DNA of 64,000 nt from Casuarina equisetifolia. Its lineage: Eukaryota > Streptophyta > Magnoliopsida > Fagales > Casuarinaceae. The stretch is from contig CM052358.1 in NCBI GenBank assembly GCA_028551475.1, positions 11,639,938 to 11,703,937 of the forward strand. Reading direction: 5' to 3'. Position 1 is the stretch's first letter; each line of letters starts with the position of its first letter. Position numbers and translations under genes: made by a program. The notes beneath the pieces are model-generated. The model worked only from the letters and a program-made list of their open reading frames with translations. It was not told the origin of the DNA and searched no databases. This document shows positions 1 through 13,819 of this stretch, piece after piece.

Positions 1-88
1 TAGTTTTAGGATCAATGATTATGTTGATCTGGAGATCTTTGTTTAGGTCTTGCAGGATTAAGCCACTTTCTAATTGTACTTTTGGCAG

Positions 89-3000
89 ATGCTAGCAGAC
101 ACGATTAACCTACCATGTCGAGTTGCTAAGGGCTGCAAATACTGTGGAGAGGATTTATCTGCCTCCTGCCTTGTGCAATTTGGTCCTGAAAGGTTTGTTG
201 CATTTATAATATATTTCTCTAAATATCATTGGCATGATTTATTTTAAGTGGTAAGAAAGGATAGAAAAGTTTAACTTCTGAGAAAGTGAAAGCACACACC
301 TTTTTTGGATAAAGGTGGTTTGGGTTATGAGGTATTGAATTGACTTAGGTCTTGGGCTTTACGTGAAGTCATTGGGATAATGAGATTTCAGTTCACAGTG
401 TAACAAGCTGTTGCTTGGTTTATTAGTTAGTTACGAGGTTGAAAAGGGTAGCCTGATGAGTAGAGAAGCATCTTTCGAGTACGTTAAGTAAGACAATTTT
501 ATTATATTTATTTTCCAGAGAATATTTGGTTGATTTGCTTGGGATGCCAGGAGTATTAGGCCAGCCAGATTCCTCGCTCAATCGTACACCTTCTATATTA
601 GTTTCATCTCAATTATGTCATCCAAGATTTAAACTGGCCAAGGCGGAAAACTCCAGGACACTTGCCAAATTAAATTTCCTCAACTGCCAACCGCTTTCTC
701 TGGAATTTGATGATCGTTTTCCAGGTGATTCTGTTGCATGTGCTATTACATCATTTTTATTTTTTATTTTTCTACCGACATTACTCATTGTTGCCTGAAT
801 TTTGGGAGGCATATATATATGCCAAATATTAGCGACAGCAGTTATTCATAAACAAACTATTTTTAGTAGCAATCTGGTGTGCTTCTCGAATCATGGTCTT
901 TTTAGTTGTCAACTAGTCAAGCCATGCAATAACAGGTAGATTTGCAATTCTGTAAAATCAATGTAGAAGTAATAAATTTTTGAAATTTGAATAAGCTCTA
1001 ATTAGTAGTGAAATTACTTTTATCTTAGAGTTAAATAGGATGGAGCAAGTGGGTTTGTCTCCTGAAATGGTGTTTGATAGGCATATGTGACATTGCTCTG
1101 TATAAAGAGGGAGGAGGTTGGGGTGTCTGGAACCCCAGCCCATTAGGCTAAGATCCCCCAGTAGCTCTACCTGAGCTACGGGTTAAAGGATGCTCTCACA
1201 TAAGTTAGTGATGCATAATCACTGATTCACCTATGTGATTATCACTAATCCATAGTAAGACATTGATCTGGCAGGTACTCCGTTTAATCGAGATGATCAT
1301 TCTGCTCCAAATACCTCTAGAGTTCATTGGCATTACTTTGGTAGAAAGAATATTCTACCCACTTCAAGAAATCACGATGGTGGTAAATCATTTAGTTCAA
1401 GCCATGAACTTAATCTTGCTGAGGATGATTTGAACATCTCATGGAGTGAGCTTACTTTGATAAAGGAGATCGGAAAGGGTATCTGTTATTTCCGATTTGC
1501 TTGATGTTGATAATTTTAAAGCACTTCAATTTCTGTTCAATGTATATCAATGTAAAATATTGAAGTGACTGTACAAGAAGGATGACCACTGTTTTTCAGG
1601 TTCTTTTGGAACTGTTTATCATGCTAAGTGGCGTAGTTCAGTAAGCATTGTCTACTCCTTTTACCTATACTGAATTTTCTTCTATGGTTGTTATTTTGTC
1701 CAACATTGGAGCTCTTTGTCAGTTGTATATCAGAATTTTATTTTTTTTTAAAGCTCCTCATTTTGTTAATTGTTCGTTTGTCTTTTCAATATTTTCCCTT
1801 TGCTTTTAGTTTGTGTTACCTTGCTAAAGCCTGTCAACACTTTTTAGATGATTTAAGTGCCTCCTGCTGAACCATTTTTATTAGTAGTAAGGTTGGGATT
1901 CTCAGGATGTTGCTGTCAAAATTCTCAGAGAGCAAGATTTCCACGCAGAGCGCTTTGAGGATTTTTTAAGGGAGGTAAGCTAGAGGCACTCTCTGCTTCA
2001 CAACGGTAGATACATCATTAAACTGCGAAAGGTGTAGCTGTATTCTTTTTCATATAGTTTACTACTCACTGTTCCGGCTTTAGTCACCTTTTAATGCTAC
2101 TTCACTGCATCAACATTGTTGTCAGGTTGCGATCATGAAACGTCTGCGGCATCCAAATATTGTGCTCTTTATGGGTGCTGTTACTGAGCCCCCAAACTTG
2201 TCCATAGTTACAGAATATTTATCAAGGTACCAAGATTCGATGGAGTGATGCACCTTGAATATTGTTGACTGGCAATTCATTCAAGGGAATCAGTTTTGTA
2301 TGTCACTAAGCACAATATTCGCTTTGAATTTCAGAGGTAGCTTGTATCAGATTTTGCAAAAACCTGATGCTAGAGTGATATTGGATGAGAGGCGTTGCTT
2401 AAATATGGCTTATGATGTGGTATGCCTTTCTGCAAAAGCTGTTGCCATCATCACATGAGCCACATGTTTATAACTTTCCTTGGATTTATGCCCTTTATTG
2501 CTTTGGAAAGGCAAAGGGAATGAATTATCTTCATCAACGTAGACCTCCAATTGTTCATCGAGACTTGAAGTCTCCCAATCTTTTGGTGGATGCTGCATAT
2601 ACGGTTAAGGTAACTCTTAATACTGATTGTGTCAGATATAGGAAGAATTCATTTTCCCTCTAAATGTGGTTTTTTAGTTGCTTGTTTCGTTTGGCTCATT
2701 TGCAATCAGCTTAAAATGGCTCCATGGTGCAATATGATTACTAAGAAATATGTTTAGATTGTGGAAGCAGTTAGCATTAATTTTATCTTGGTAAAACAGA
2801 TGGATTTGGTACTTACTTCGGAATGGTGCTCAGTTTGTCTAGCCAATCAACAAGGTTTTCACATAGCACTAAATTTGGTGTACTTTGTTGAAAGTCATGC
2901 CTCCAAATAGATTGTAATAGCCGAGAATGGTTCATTCTGTAACTTGGGATTTGGGTATTGGTGGGCCTTTTTTTTTTCTCTCTCTTTTTAAGTATTTTGG

Positions 3001-4926
3001 GTCAGAAGGCTTGTTCATTACGTTGGATTCGTATCATGGTGGCAAGCTTCTTGTTACACTTGTTGGTTGTAGTTACTTTTACTTTGATCTTATCTCTTGG
3101 GGCTCTACCTTATGGATCAGTTACATTATTTATGGTTTTAAATGGTCTCCTACTAGACAATAGTCTTGCATTTTCTCCCTTCTTTTTATTTTTTTCTGTC
3201 AAGCACTTATCTCCTATCTCCCTTCTAATATCTTCGTATTCTTTAAACTTTCTATCCATTTTTGCATCCTTGATTCAATTTCATGCTAGATGGGTGAACC
3301 TTTCCTCTAGTATTCTGTCTTCTTCCAAAAGTAACTTGTCTATTCATTATTTACTTTTTGAAGCAGTGGGAGGGAATAGTTTGTCTTTATGATTTTTGTT
3401 GGAATTTGAAATATTTGACAATCTAGGTTGGTGACTTCGGCCTTTCCCGCTCAAAGGCAAACACATTTCTTTCGTCTAAAACAGCTGCTGGGACTGTAAG
3501 TTCTATACAAACTTCAGAGATTGTTACCATCTCATTCCTGTAATGGTTTACTGTTAGATAAAGCATTGATTAGTGAATATCCCAAATGCTAAAACTGACC
3601 TTTCGTACTTCTTGTCATTAGCCTGAGTGGATGGCACCTGAAGTTCTCCGTGATGAGCCATCTGATGAGAAGTCTGATGTTTATAGCTTTGGTGTGATCT
3701 TGTGGGAACTTGTGACCCTGCAACAGCCATGGAGAAATTTAAATCCAACACAGGTTGTTTGTCAATTAATTAGCCATGGGTCAGATGGTTCATAGAGCTA
3801 TGGACAGAAATTTCTATAATAATTGTGCACTTGATCATTGGTATCTATACGTTCTTTGAAGAGAATGTAATGAGAATTTGACTTCACAAGAACTATATCA
3901 ATTGGAGATAAAAGACCTTAGAAGTTGTGATGGATATATCATGTGCTTTTTTTACAGTAGAGTTTGACCGGCTGTGACCTAAATGGGTTCAATTAGTAGA
4001 AGTAGCATCGAGCTGGCTGCAACTGAGCACTAAATATGATATACTGAAGTAGAGCTTGTTCAGAATAGGTGGACGCTAGAAGTAGTGGTGACTTTCTGCA
4101 ACTAAAATGCCAGATATGTTGTTCAGAACAGTTATTGCTTCAATACTTGTTTGAAGCCAAATATATCAGAGGCCACCTCAACCATGGATTAAATTGATTA
4201 TCTACTTCCCCAAGTCACATTTACTTATGTTACCGCTCACAAGTTTGGCTTTGCATTTTGAAAGAATGCTAATATTGGTATGGCATCAATTGTCTTCAGG
4301 TTAGATGGCTTTCTTCATGCATGCTGTTAATTTGTGGTTCACCTAGAAGTTTTCTCCTGTTACATCTTAGTCCAACTTACTTTTTCTGAAAATGACGAAA
4401 GGAAATGAATCTACTTGCGTTGCTTATCATGGTGAATATTAATTTTTGATCGCTATATTTGTAAGTCATACTATATTTGATGATTTCATGGGTGGCCAAA
4501 CGGTATATGTGGATGTTGCTTGCCAAATGAAATGTACCATTCTTGCAGGTTGTTGCTGCTGTTGGTTTTAAAGGCGAAAGGCTTGAGATTCCAAATAATA
4601 TAACTTGGGAAGTGGCTGCTTTAATTGAGGCATGCTGGGCAGAGTAAGTGGTAAAAAACAACAGTGAGGTCTATGTTTTCATGTTGTTTTCCTGGCAAAA
4701 AGATGTCAATAGCTTCATATATACTAGCTTCCTCTCAGAACAGAAGGGGATTCATGTCTTTTCAACCCTAGCCAGCACTAATGCTGTAAAGTTTCATATT
4801 TTTGCACAAGGTTACGGCCTTCTCTCTCTATTCTAATGATCAGCTGGATGATACTGCAGTGACCCCTGGAAACGCCCTCCATTCTCGTATATCATGGAAT
4901 TTTTGCAGCAAGAGATTGAAAGATAG
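89..4926 (+). CDS. CTR1/EDR1-type Raf-like MAPKKK, 5'-truncated by the window
   Basis: Serine/threonine kinase of the plant Raf-like MAPKKK group (CTR1/EDR1 subfamily), whose members act in ethylene, stress and defence signalling. Twelve exons are visible: 89-192, 519-724, 1275-1478, 1600-1640, 1906-1974, 2126-2226, 2335-2419, 2511-2609, 3427-3495, 3622-3753, 4549-4643 and 4860-4926 (stop TAG). All junctions are GT-AG and keep phase, giving 424 codons including the stop. The first exon encodes the end of the EDR1 regulatory domain ([12 protein letters not shown], then EYLVDLLG). The kinase domain follows: glycine loop IGKGSFGTVY, VAVK lysine, HRDLKSPN catalytic loop, DFGLS, and WMAPEVL activation segment. 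All catalytic residues are present, so it should be active. The N-terminal exons lie upstream of position 1. The C-terminus ends soon after the kinase domain (QQEIER). Which subfamily member it is cannot be decided without the N-terminus. Confidence 0.93.
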
Positions 4927-7900
4927 TTCAAACCTCACGAGTTCAAGCACCTTCCATCATTTGCGGGGCTGGAACACCAGTAAGAATCTCTGTTTTCTTA
5001 TTTGCGTGATGTTTTATATGTAAATTTTGAGATACACATAAGGTGTTCTTAAGTAAGGCATCGATGAGGTGGGGCTCATTTTAAGGCCCATAGATCTGGT
5101 TTCCACATGATAGCCAATAAGACATCTGTCATCTGTTTTCTGGGGATTGGGAGAAATGGTTTACCAGATGCAATATTATGCTCAGGAATGTTCATCAAGG
5201 AGATTTATGTTTTTAATTTCTAAATCTCATAATTTTCAAAAATGAATTTGGTGTTCAAAGTGGAGCAATGACAACGTTCAAAATTCTAATGTGTGACGTT
5301 TGGTCTGTGATGTTGGTGGTAAAAGATCTTTGCTACACGTATCAGTTTAACATTTGAGGGAACCTAGTTTTTGCTCACTTGGGATGTTTGTTTACATGCT
5401 CCTAGTGAATTGCCTCCCAAGATATTGTTTTTCCGGACAACAAAGCCATGGGCCTACCCATGTTACAGTGTGTTCCCTTTGGTTGCTGGTGCATGTAAAA
5501 TAAGAGGTTGAACAAGAATGGGGGAAGTATTAGGATGCCATAACAACTCCAACATTGATGTCAAAGGGAGCAGTTCTTCTGTTGTTAAATTTGACTGCTT
5601 AAAGCTCTTATCTTCCATAGATATAGCTAGGGTTGAAGATTGAAAAACTTGGGTTCAGTATCTTTACATCTCATTTAAAAATCAAAACTTTGGTTAACTT
5701 ACTGCACTGATTTGGGATACCGTGAGTGTGGCAAGTCTCAAAGCAGTGAATGTTTTAAAAAGTTTGATCAGTTTGTGGAGGGCAATTTGATAAGATTGGA
5801 TCACCGGATAGTGGTTGCCTAAGTAGTAACTGTGGGGTCAAATTTAGGAGCTAGTAGCAAAATTATAATTGTTCATATACAGGTGAAATTATATTTTATC
5901 CTTCAAGGTTTTTCACGTAGCATATAAATATGAGACTTTGAGAAATCCAGATTAAGTGAGTGATTTTGTTAGCCGCCAGAGTACTTTAGGGAGTGATCTA
6001 AGTGTGAGAAAAAGCCAGACAGAAAAACTGTAAAATCCCAAATAGTGAAAGTCAAATGTTGCTTCGTGGATGAAGGCAATGTTTCTGCTTAATGTGTGTT
6101 TTTCCTACATAATCTTGTTATTCTCCAAACACTAAGGTACAAAACAGAAGCTCACAGTGATGGTAAAGCCAAATATACATGTTTATGTCTTGACTTTACC
6201 TCCTAAACTGCTGACAAACATTGTGACAGGGCAGGTATAATTAGTAGCATAGAAATCATTGAGTTTTGCCATGTAATCAAACCTATACAAAACTGATATT
6301 TGGTTGAGTGTAATCTGAAAAGGCGTCTGGAATCAAATCCTTTTCAAGCATATTTCATTAGTTGTCCACTCCCATCATATGTAGAAAACAACCTGTAAAA
6401 AATAAAAAAAAAAATAAGAGAATGGTGAAGGAGTAGAGGACAGGGACATTAGTTTCAATCTCCTATAGCTCTTAAATTGTTCACCTGGAGGATTTGAGGC
6501 AGGTATTGCACGTTCAGTAGTATTACTATGCTCAATGTTCTTTCTTGGAGTGTGCTGAACTACAGAGTTTTTGAGGGTATCGAGATGTTTGTGAATAAGC
6601 TGAAAATGCTTTCTCTTTGATCTCTTTTCTCGTGGATTTTTGTCCATCCATGTTTAATCATCCTTGAGTTTTTTTTTTTTTTTTTATTTTTTATCTTTGA
6701 AGTATTCTTCATTTTGTGTCTTTCTTTTCTTTGAAGCATTGGTGCCTTTTGTAGATCCTTGCGCTCCAGAATTGGCCTCACTTACTTTTCTGTAATTCGA
6801 GATGCTAAAGGGTTTTGCTTTCCTCTGAGGCTATGCTTTCTTAATTCTGCAGCTGCACTTATCCCTCGTAGCATCAGAGAATGTCATAAGGACTTGTTAT
6901 GGAGTTGGTATTTCAAACTGTTAAACGTATTTCATGTTTCCTACTGGAGGGCTCTTTCAAGAAATACTAAATTGGCAGACCAAAATTTCCATGTCTTTTG
7001 GCCTTGATCACATGTGAAGTATTTGCAGATAGATGTGTACATTCACGTAGAGTTTGTATGGCTATTAGGAAAGGCATAATTGTACCAGTTTCAAACCTTT
7101 ATTGTGCCGGTTATAGTTTTGTACTAAGACTATATATGCATGAGTTTGTATTTGAGAAACATTTTCTGTTTCTGTTCAAACTGAGTATGTTTCTTAGACC
7201 AAACTTTAAGGAAGAAAACTTATTATTTTTAGAAACCCAAGATAAGGGATCTAATTAGAAAGACGTTTTCTGGATATCTCAAACATTGTCTTCCATCTTG
7301 CTACGTGGAAAAGGCTGCTAGGTCATCGAGGAATAACAGAAACATTGTTTGAGCAAATTCTTGTGTGACTTCACAAGCTTGGCATAGAATTTTCTGCAAG
7401 TGTGTTTTACGTTGTTTAAGCAGAACATCTGATAAAAAATCTTGTACAACTCGGAATGTTTTTCACCATGCTATTGTGTAGCCTTGTTATACACAAAAAG
7501 ATGGCTTGTGCAGTGATTAGCAGGCGCCCAATAGCCTAAGCACTAGCAATGACCATCCACTTTGATTGCAAGTTCATATACCGTAGTTTATAAGTGTGAC
7601 ATTCTTCACGAAGCAGGATCTACAGTTGGATTATCACCAAATGCGTGCATGGCTTGAACAAAAACCTGCTGAACACGACCAGCTCGAGAGGCATGCAATC
7701 TTGCTAACACAGCGTACTATTTGGTCATGTCGTTTATAACAAGCCAAAAGATGAACCCTTAAGGAAATTATAGTCATCTAGTTGTTTAAGTTGGGAAGTT
7801 TTGAGGTATTGATCTAACTACTTTCACAGCCTAGATTATACAATCTGTCTGCCCCAAATAGGGCTTGACATCGTAGAATGTTCTTACCTCTGTTTGGCTT

Positions 7901-8880
7901 GAATTACTTCTTGAACGTTGGGTACCTTTTTTTGTCCGGAAGGGTTGAAATCTTCCCAGATCCACTCTAGGAGTCTTTGTCCCTTTTGTTGACTAACAGG
8001 ATTTGAAGTCTGATTTAAAACCCTGTAAGGCTGGGCTTATTAAGTCTAAGGCCCAAAAAGTAGCCAAACTCTAAACTCCTACGGATAAATCAACAATTTA
8101 TTCCACTCCAAAATGCAATCAAGCCCTATTACCTTCGGCAATTTACACATATGGGCATTATCAAACATTATGATCTTTAACCATTATGTCAAAAGCTTTA
8201 GAGTTGAAGGCTAATTAAAGATCATTTGTCATAATCCATGACACTTACCTACAATGACTTATCTTTTCAACCATAACAATTTAAGTTTCAATCTTATTAG
8301 TCATTTAATTACACAAATAGCCCCTTTTATAATTCAAACTCAAGATGTGGGGTTTGACTCTAATATTATTTGTTATAATTTTTAGTTATTATATCAAAAA
8401 ATCTTAGAGTCAAAAATTAATTAAGAATCATTTCATTTTAATATTTCATGTACTTGGTCCCCATCCAAGCACACCACCATCCTAAGATTGTGACACCAAA
8501 AGTCAAAATCTTTAACATTTGCCACCATGATTAATAGAGGAAGAAATCCAAGCCAAAGCTTTCCTTCTAGAGTTTCTAGCTACCAAATATAAATGATGAT
8601 GGGTGTCGAAGTAGTTTGAGGTTTTTTTTAGATTTATAATTGAGATTCTATACATTACAAAAGTACAATTTTTTTTTTTTCCTTTTGCATGGAAAAGAGA
8701 AGCTCTTATTTAGTGGCAAAACTATCATTGGGTCCATCAAGGTTTAGGTTTGTTATTAGCTTAATCCTCATTATGAAAATGGGACTGCAAATGATAGGCT
8801 GCTTTAGGTGGACTAACAAAAATGTTTAAATGAAAATAATTTTTTTTTCTCTCTAAACTTAGTAACTTTTTCCAATTAAT
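4927..8880. other. Intergenic region, no gene recognised
   Basis: This holds the probable 3' UTR of the kinase gene and then about 3.9 kb of AT-rich sequence. I see no conserved protein motif in any frame; the open frames are short and rich in Lys, Ile and Phe. There is a T-rich run near 6670-6690. The far right end is the promoter of the next gene. Confidence 0.6.
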
Positions 8881-8881
8881 A

Positions 8882-8921
8882 AGCCCATCCACGCAAGAAA
8901 AGGTGAAAAATAAAAACCCTA
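8882..8921 (+). promoter_or_regulatory. Site II plus telo-box promoter elements of the nucleolar RRM gene
   Basis: A TGGGCT site II motif lies on the minus strand at 8882-8887, and a telo-box AAACCCTA at 8914-8921 is embedded in the palindrome AAACCCTAGGGTT. This pair is established as a hallmark of plant ribosomal-protein and ribosome-biogenesis promoters. It sits about 180 bp before the donor of the 5'-UTR intron at 9098, which fits the inferred nucleolar role of the downstream gene. Confidence 0.6.
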
Positions 8922-9923
8922 GGGTTCGTTACGTGTCACCATCTCGGAGGCGCATCACTTCTTCCAGCTTCTCCCGCCGTTGGATAGTGTTTCCCCTAAA
9001 ACCTATTAGAACTCCAGGGGTTTGTCACCAAGAATCGAGACTGAGAAACGAAACCAAACTGCTCGAGTTGTAGCTGTGTGTTCTGCTTCTTCTTGAGGTA
9101 TGCTCTGTAAACCAAATTACTTCAGCAATTCGATGTCCTCTTCTTTTACCCTCGCTTTCTTGGCTACCAAACAGCTTAAGAAGAGCTCCTATATGCTTGT
9201 TTAAGCGCGACCGCCCACAACGGCACGTTATTTGCTGATTTCCATTCTGGGTTTGCGATGAATTCAGTTACACCTTTTTCCCAAAATCACTAGGTCTTAT
9301 ATTTTTCCTTTGTTGTGAGGTATTTCAATTATGCTTGATTTGGTTGTTTAAATGGTCACATAAAGTTCTGAAGCGTGTAAAATTTTTGCTCTTTAACTGG
9401 TTTATATCTACCTTAGTTTGTCTGCTGTGAAAAAGCGAGCGAGTGGGGGCCGTAAAGTCTGGTTTCTTTGAGTTCATTTTATTACTGCAGGATGGATTCT
9501 CTTTCTTTGTGGATATTGTCGATGAAGTTATATTTCTGTAATGACGGTTTCTTTTGCATTTGTTGATGGGTTCTACTGAACTTCTCTGCTGAAATATAGA
9601 CCTTCTTAGCTCATAGTTATCTTCTTCTTCTGATTTGTTGCGTGATTTTGCATATTGTACATCATAGAGTATTTCTCTCAATCAATTTTTTTCCCGTTGT
9701 GTTGGGACTTGATGAAGTTTCTTTTAAAAGCTAAACCATGTAATGGAAGCTCTTATTTTCTAGCTTGGGTGTCTCTTTCTTTCGTTATCTTTCAGGGACC
9801 AAGTGGATTAGTGAATTCCTGATTGTTTAAATAGGCAACGTTCGACATATTTTTAAAGAAACGCCATTTTCTGCTTAAATTAAAAAAGGGTTATATTTAT
9901 TGTCTTCTTGTCTTGCCAGTGAG

Positions 9924-12900
9924 ATGGGTGCCAAGGCAAAGAAAACTTTGAAGAAGAATCTGAAGAAAGCTTCATCACAGTCAGTGGTTGCTGCTCATAA
10001 AACTGAAACTACAGATTTCTTGGTATGTTATTTTTATCTTTTATATCCTAGATTCCTGTTTATGTATTCATTTACATGCTTGTTTAACTACCCAACCATT
10101 GTTTTATTGACATATCAAAGCCATTAGAATGTGGTCCTGGGCGCAAAATTCCTGAGCAGAAACCAATTGAGGAAAAAGCGACAGTTCTATACATTGGTCG
10201 GATACCACATGGGTTCTATGAAAAGGAAATGGAAGGTATGCTGAGTAATGTTATCTAGTTTTTAGATTATGAGAAAGTGTGAGCGTTTATATATTTCTAA
10301 TGATGTCTACGGGGTTACCCATTCTCTGACATCCATTTTATGATTTATTGAAGGTTTCTTTACACAATTTGGTAAAGTCAAAAGATTGAGAATTGCGAGG
10401 AATAAAAAGGTTAGGCGCCTGGTCTTATGTGTATTAGTTTGATTACAATTTTAAAATTGGATATGTATGTCTAAAGAGTTTTCTATTCCTACAAACCTAT
10501 AAACAAGGTCATTATCTTTTTTGTACTTGGGATGTCTTCTCTTTTGTTTTATGTGGTTTATATCATCTTAGATAAAAAATAAAAAATGGAAAAGCAAATG
10601 AATGAAGACATAATGGCACAACAGCATTTCTTTCCTACGAACTTATGAACATGGAAATTATCTTTTTTGTACTTGGGATGTCTTCTCTTTTGTTTATGTC
10701 ATCTCAAATAGAGTTCTTATCTGCTTAATTGATATTCTCAGATTATAGAAAAGGAAAGAATTCTGTTGTGCCATTATGTCTTCATTCATTTGCTTTTCCA
10801 TTTTTTATTTTAATGAGTATACTGTCTATTTAGCTGATTGCTTTATTGTTTATGGTTCATGTAGCAGCGGTAAAGGCTAATAAATTTCATGGTTGAATTA
10901 CATTAAACATCTGATTGTAGTTATTTCTGGCATTGCGGCCAACTTTCAAAAAGATCTTCATTAATGTAGTCTAGCTACAGTATTATAGAATAAACTTCAA
11001 GTTAGGTTGACCTGTAAAAACTCCATTCTTCTGTTGCATGTTCAGGACAGATATACATTGGATTGAAATTGATTAACATGAATTCATTCATAGCATGTGG
11101 CATTCTCTTTGTGCCTTTCAATTGAAGTTATGGAGTGAATTGTTTATACTCTCAATCTGAAATAGAAATCTGTTGGACTATGATAGCTGCATGAATGTCC
11201 TTTGATCATTACAACATTGTACCTTTGCGGACTAAAGTAATTGTCGTTCAGATCTTACTTGCTCAAGTAAATTCTTGATTAATCATTTTCACCTTGTTGA
11301 TCCTGACTTCTCTTTTTGCCTTGATTTTTTGTCTCATAGACAGGTAAATCAAAGCATTATGGCTTCATCGAATTTGAGTCTCCTGAGGTTAATGATCATT
11401 TCTTTTTAACCACTCCTATTATTGTTATTATCATTACACCAGAGCTTTGTTCAGTTTCTCAGTCTTAAGATTTCCGTTTGTAATCAGGTGGCAAAAATTG
11501 TGGCTGAATGTATGCATAACCAACTATTATTTGAGCACTTATTGCAAGTTCATCTTATTCCTCAAGAGCTCGTTCATCCAAAATTGTAAGCAGTTTATTA
11601 GTATACATGCAGTCGGTTCTCATGATATAGATAGATGATAATATCTAAAAAATATCTTTTAAGAGTATCTAAAACAATGTTGTCGGGTTTTTCCGTATCT
11701 TTGTCTTCAAAATTTTGTTATAGAAGGCTGGGCCTTAACAAAAAGGTGACCCATATTATTGCGAGCTTTTTGAATAATGTCCATGAACATGGAGGAGGGA
11801 AGGAAGGGGAATGAAAGAATTAACAGAAGGGTTAAGGGACTAACCCAAATCTCCTCTTATACATGCAATGGAAGTTGGAAGTAAATTTTATGGTCTCTTG
11901 TTAGGTGTATATACCTTGTGCAGATATGTTGTTCTTGACTTGTACTAATAAATTTATGCTTCAAAGCTTCTCTGTTCTGGGGCACAGAATTTGGTACTGT
12001 TATGTCATAACATTTTGTATAAACACTTGTATCCTGCTCACCTTCTTCCATACGTATGTCCTAAACTAATAAACTTGGGGTGATTTTTAATTTCTTATCC
12101 TCCTGACATATTTGAGTGTGGAAGAAGCTAAAGAAAAACATTAGTTAAAATGAAGTTACATCCTTATAAGCTTTTAAGTGCATTTCTTGAATACTATAGA
12201 AGTATGTTTCAACTGTTTTTCTGTATGGTAAAGTTAATTTCATTCGGTATGGCAAACAATCTGCATTTAGTGTATGGATGCTTAAAATATCAGTGGAGAG
12301 TTGGAGTAGACAGTATAGGAATGGACTGTTTTGATGCTTTCTGATAACATCAGGATGAAGCAAAATTCTATGTACTGGATTTGTTGTTAACGTGTACTTT
12401 GTTGATAAGGTTAGGGTATGGCAAACTGAAACATGGGAAGTGTTAAAAAATGTTTGCTTTGATAGCTATATGTACATGTTGAGAACAATTGTCTTTGCAC
12501 TTGTTCTTTAGCTAGTCAAAGCATTTGCTTTTTAACTCATACATCACTGATCGCTTAATTGTTTTTCTTTTGTAATTGCTTTTGTAGATGGAGAGGTTTT
12601 AATTACCGATATAAGCCAGTTGACCGGGTTCAAATTGAACGAAAGCAGCAAAATAAGGTATACAGCGCAGATATGAAGAGATAGCATGTGGAAGCTTATT
12701 GCTTTTCTTCATTAAAATTTGAAGAAAAATGAAAATCTTTTGAACGTTTTGCTGTTCCGTGATCATTCTTAGGAAAGGACATTAGAAGAACACCAGAAGT
12801 TGGTGGAAAGGATCATGAAGCGAGATCTGAAAAGGCAAAAGCAAATAGAGGCTGCTGGTATTGAATATGAATGTCCAGAAATGGTAAGAATCACACTTTG

Positions 12901-13092
12901 TTTTTGTTTCTCGTTTCCTGTTGGTGCAGTAATTGTGCCTCGGAATTAGCAGATATAGTGGAGAGTAAAAGTTGTGAAACCTATGCTGATTTTGGTTGAT
13001 TTGGTTTCTACTTCTTCTTCTCGTGTTGTGTTGTGTTGTAGGTGGGTAACATTCAGCCTGCTCCAAAGAAGATAAAGTTTGACGATGAATAG
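9924..13092 (+). CDS. NIFK/Nop15-like nucleolar RRM protein
   Basis: Predicted 215-residue RNA-binding protein of the MKI67-FHA-interacting nucleolar phosphoprotein (NIFK)/yeast Nop15 family, which acts in maturation of the large ribosomal subunit in the nucleolus. Coding exons: 9924-10022, 10121-10235, 10354-10409, 11340-11387, 11488-11585, 12588-12657, 12773-12883 and 13042-13092, all GT-AG and in phase. A 5'-UTR intron appears to run 9098-9919, ending four bases before the ATG. The N-terminus is very basic (KAKKTLKKNLKK). One RRM spans about residues 54-130, with RNP2 LYIGRI (56-61) and RNP1 KHYGFIEF (95-102). It is followed by the family-typical WRGFNYRYKPVD segment and a basic, helical C-terminal tail ending IKFDDE. 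The telo-box promoter supports a ribosome-biogenesis role. Family assignment is strong; orthology is inferred. Confidence 0.92.
10481..10811. repeat. Intronic foldback: 49-bp perfect inverted repeat plus internal direct repeat
   Basis: Inside the third coding intron of the RRM gene, 10576-10624 is an exact reverse complement of 10763-10811, with a 138-bp spacer. Pairing continues inward past a small mismatch (TTCTTTCCT on the left arm against AGGAAAGAA on the right). A direct repeat also lies here: 10481-10552 and 10628-10698 share a run around TTTTTTGTACTTGGGATG. The structure could be a MITE or foldback element, or a local inverted duplication. The intron transcript would form a long stem. 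Confidence 0.85.
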
Positions 13093-13779
13093 GTATAATA
13101 CGTTGTGGAAGTGCATGTTTTTATTGTTTGAGGACTGCACATGATGAATTTTCATTCTGGCGGTTGTCTTACTTATGTAAGAATTTTGAATAATTAATTA
13201 TTATTATTATTATGATTATTATTTTTGGTTCTGGTATGATCCCACCCGAGTGACAAATTAATTTGATTAGGACAATAAGCTTGCAATTGGGGTTTCACGC
13301 ATATAAGAAGACTTGATGTTTCTCTCCTGTTGAAGAGGCTTCGCGACAACTTGGCAGGCATTAATTCATCGATAAGTCTTTTGAAGCTCAGTTTTGTGAC
13401 ATGTGTTGACTGTCCATTAATCAAACACTTTTTTTAAGTAGATTGGATGTAGAGTACAATACTTCTAAAAGCAATTTACATTCTGTTGATTTGCAGCCAT
13501 ATCTCCTCAGATTTTCTTCTTTTCCTTTTCCCCCTAATGTGTTGAAGGCTCCCTAGCAACACTCAATAATGTAATATACCAGGAAACTAGTTGATTACTC
13601 CCTATCGTGTTTTTGAATCTTATAATCTGTTTTTGTCTTGTTTGTAACCTCGTAGAAAGGGGGCGCTTAATGGACTTACTACCTTAATGTGGCAACTTAT
13701 GATATACTGTTACTCTTTTTGAAAAAGGTTGCTGTTTTAAAATGCCACATTTAATCACATTTACTTTCTCTTCTTTCCC

Positions 13780-13819
<40 letters not shown>

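Noticed and set aside
1186..1260. Short palindromes around AGTGATGCATAATCACT
   Set aside because: Small hairpins within a kinase intron, no repeat partner or target duplication; likely chance.
2927..3392. Hydrophobic frames of 78 and 144 codons
   Set aside because: They lie inside the 817-bp kinase intron between exons 2511-2609 and 3427-3495 and consist of T-rich intron sequence.
9325..9681. 118-codon minus-strand frame
   Set aside because: Antisense to the 5'-UTR intron of the RRM gene; low-complexity composition, no motif.
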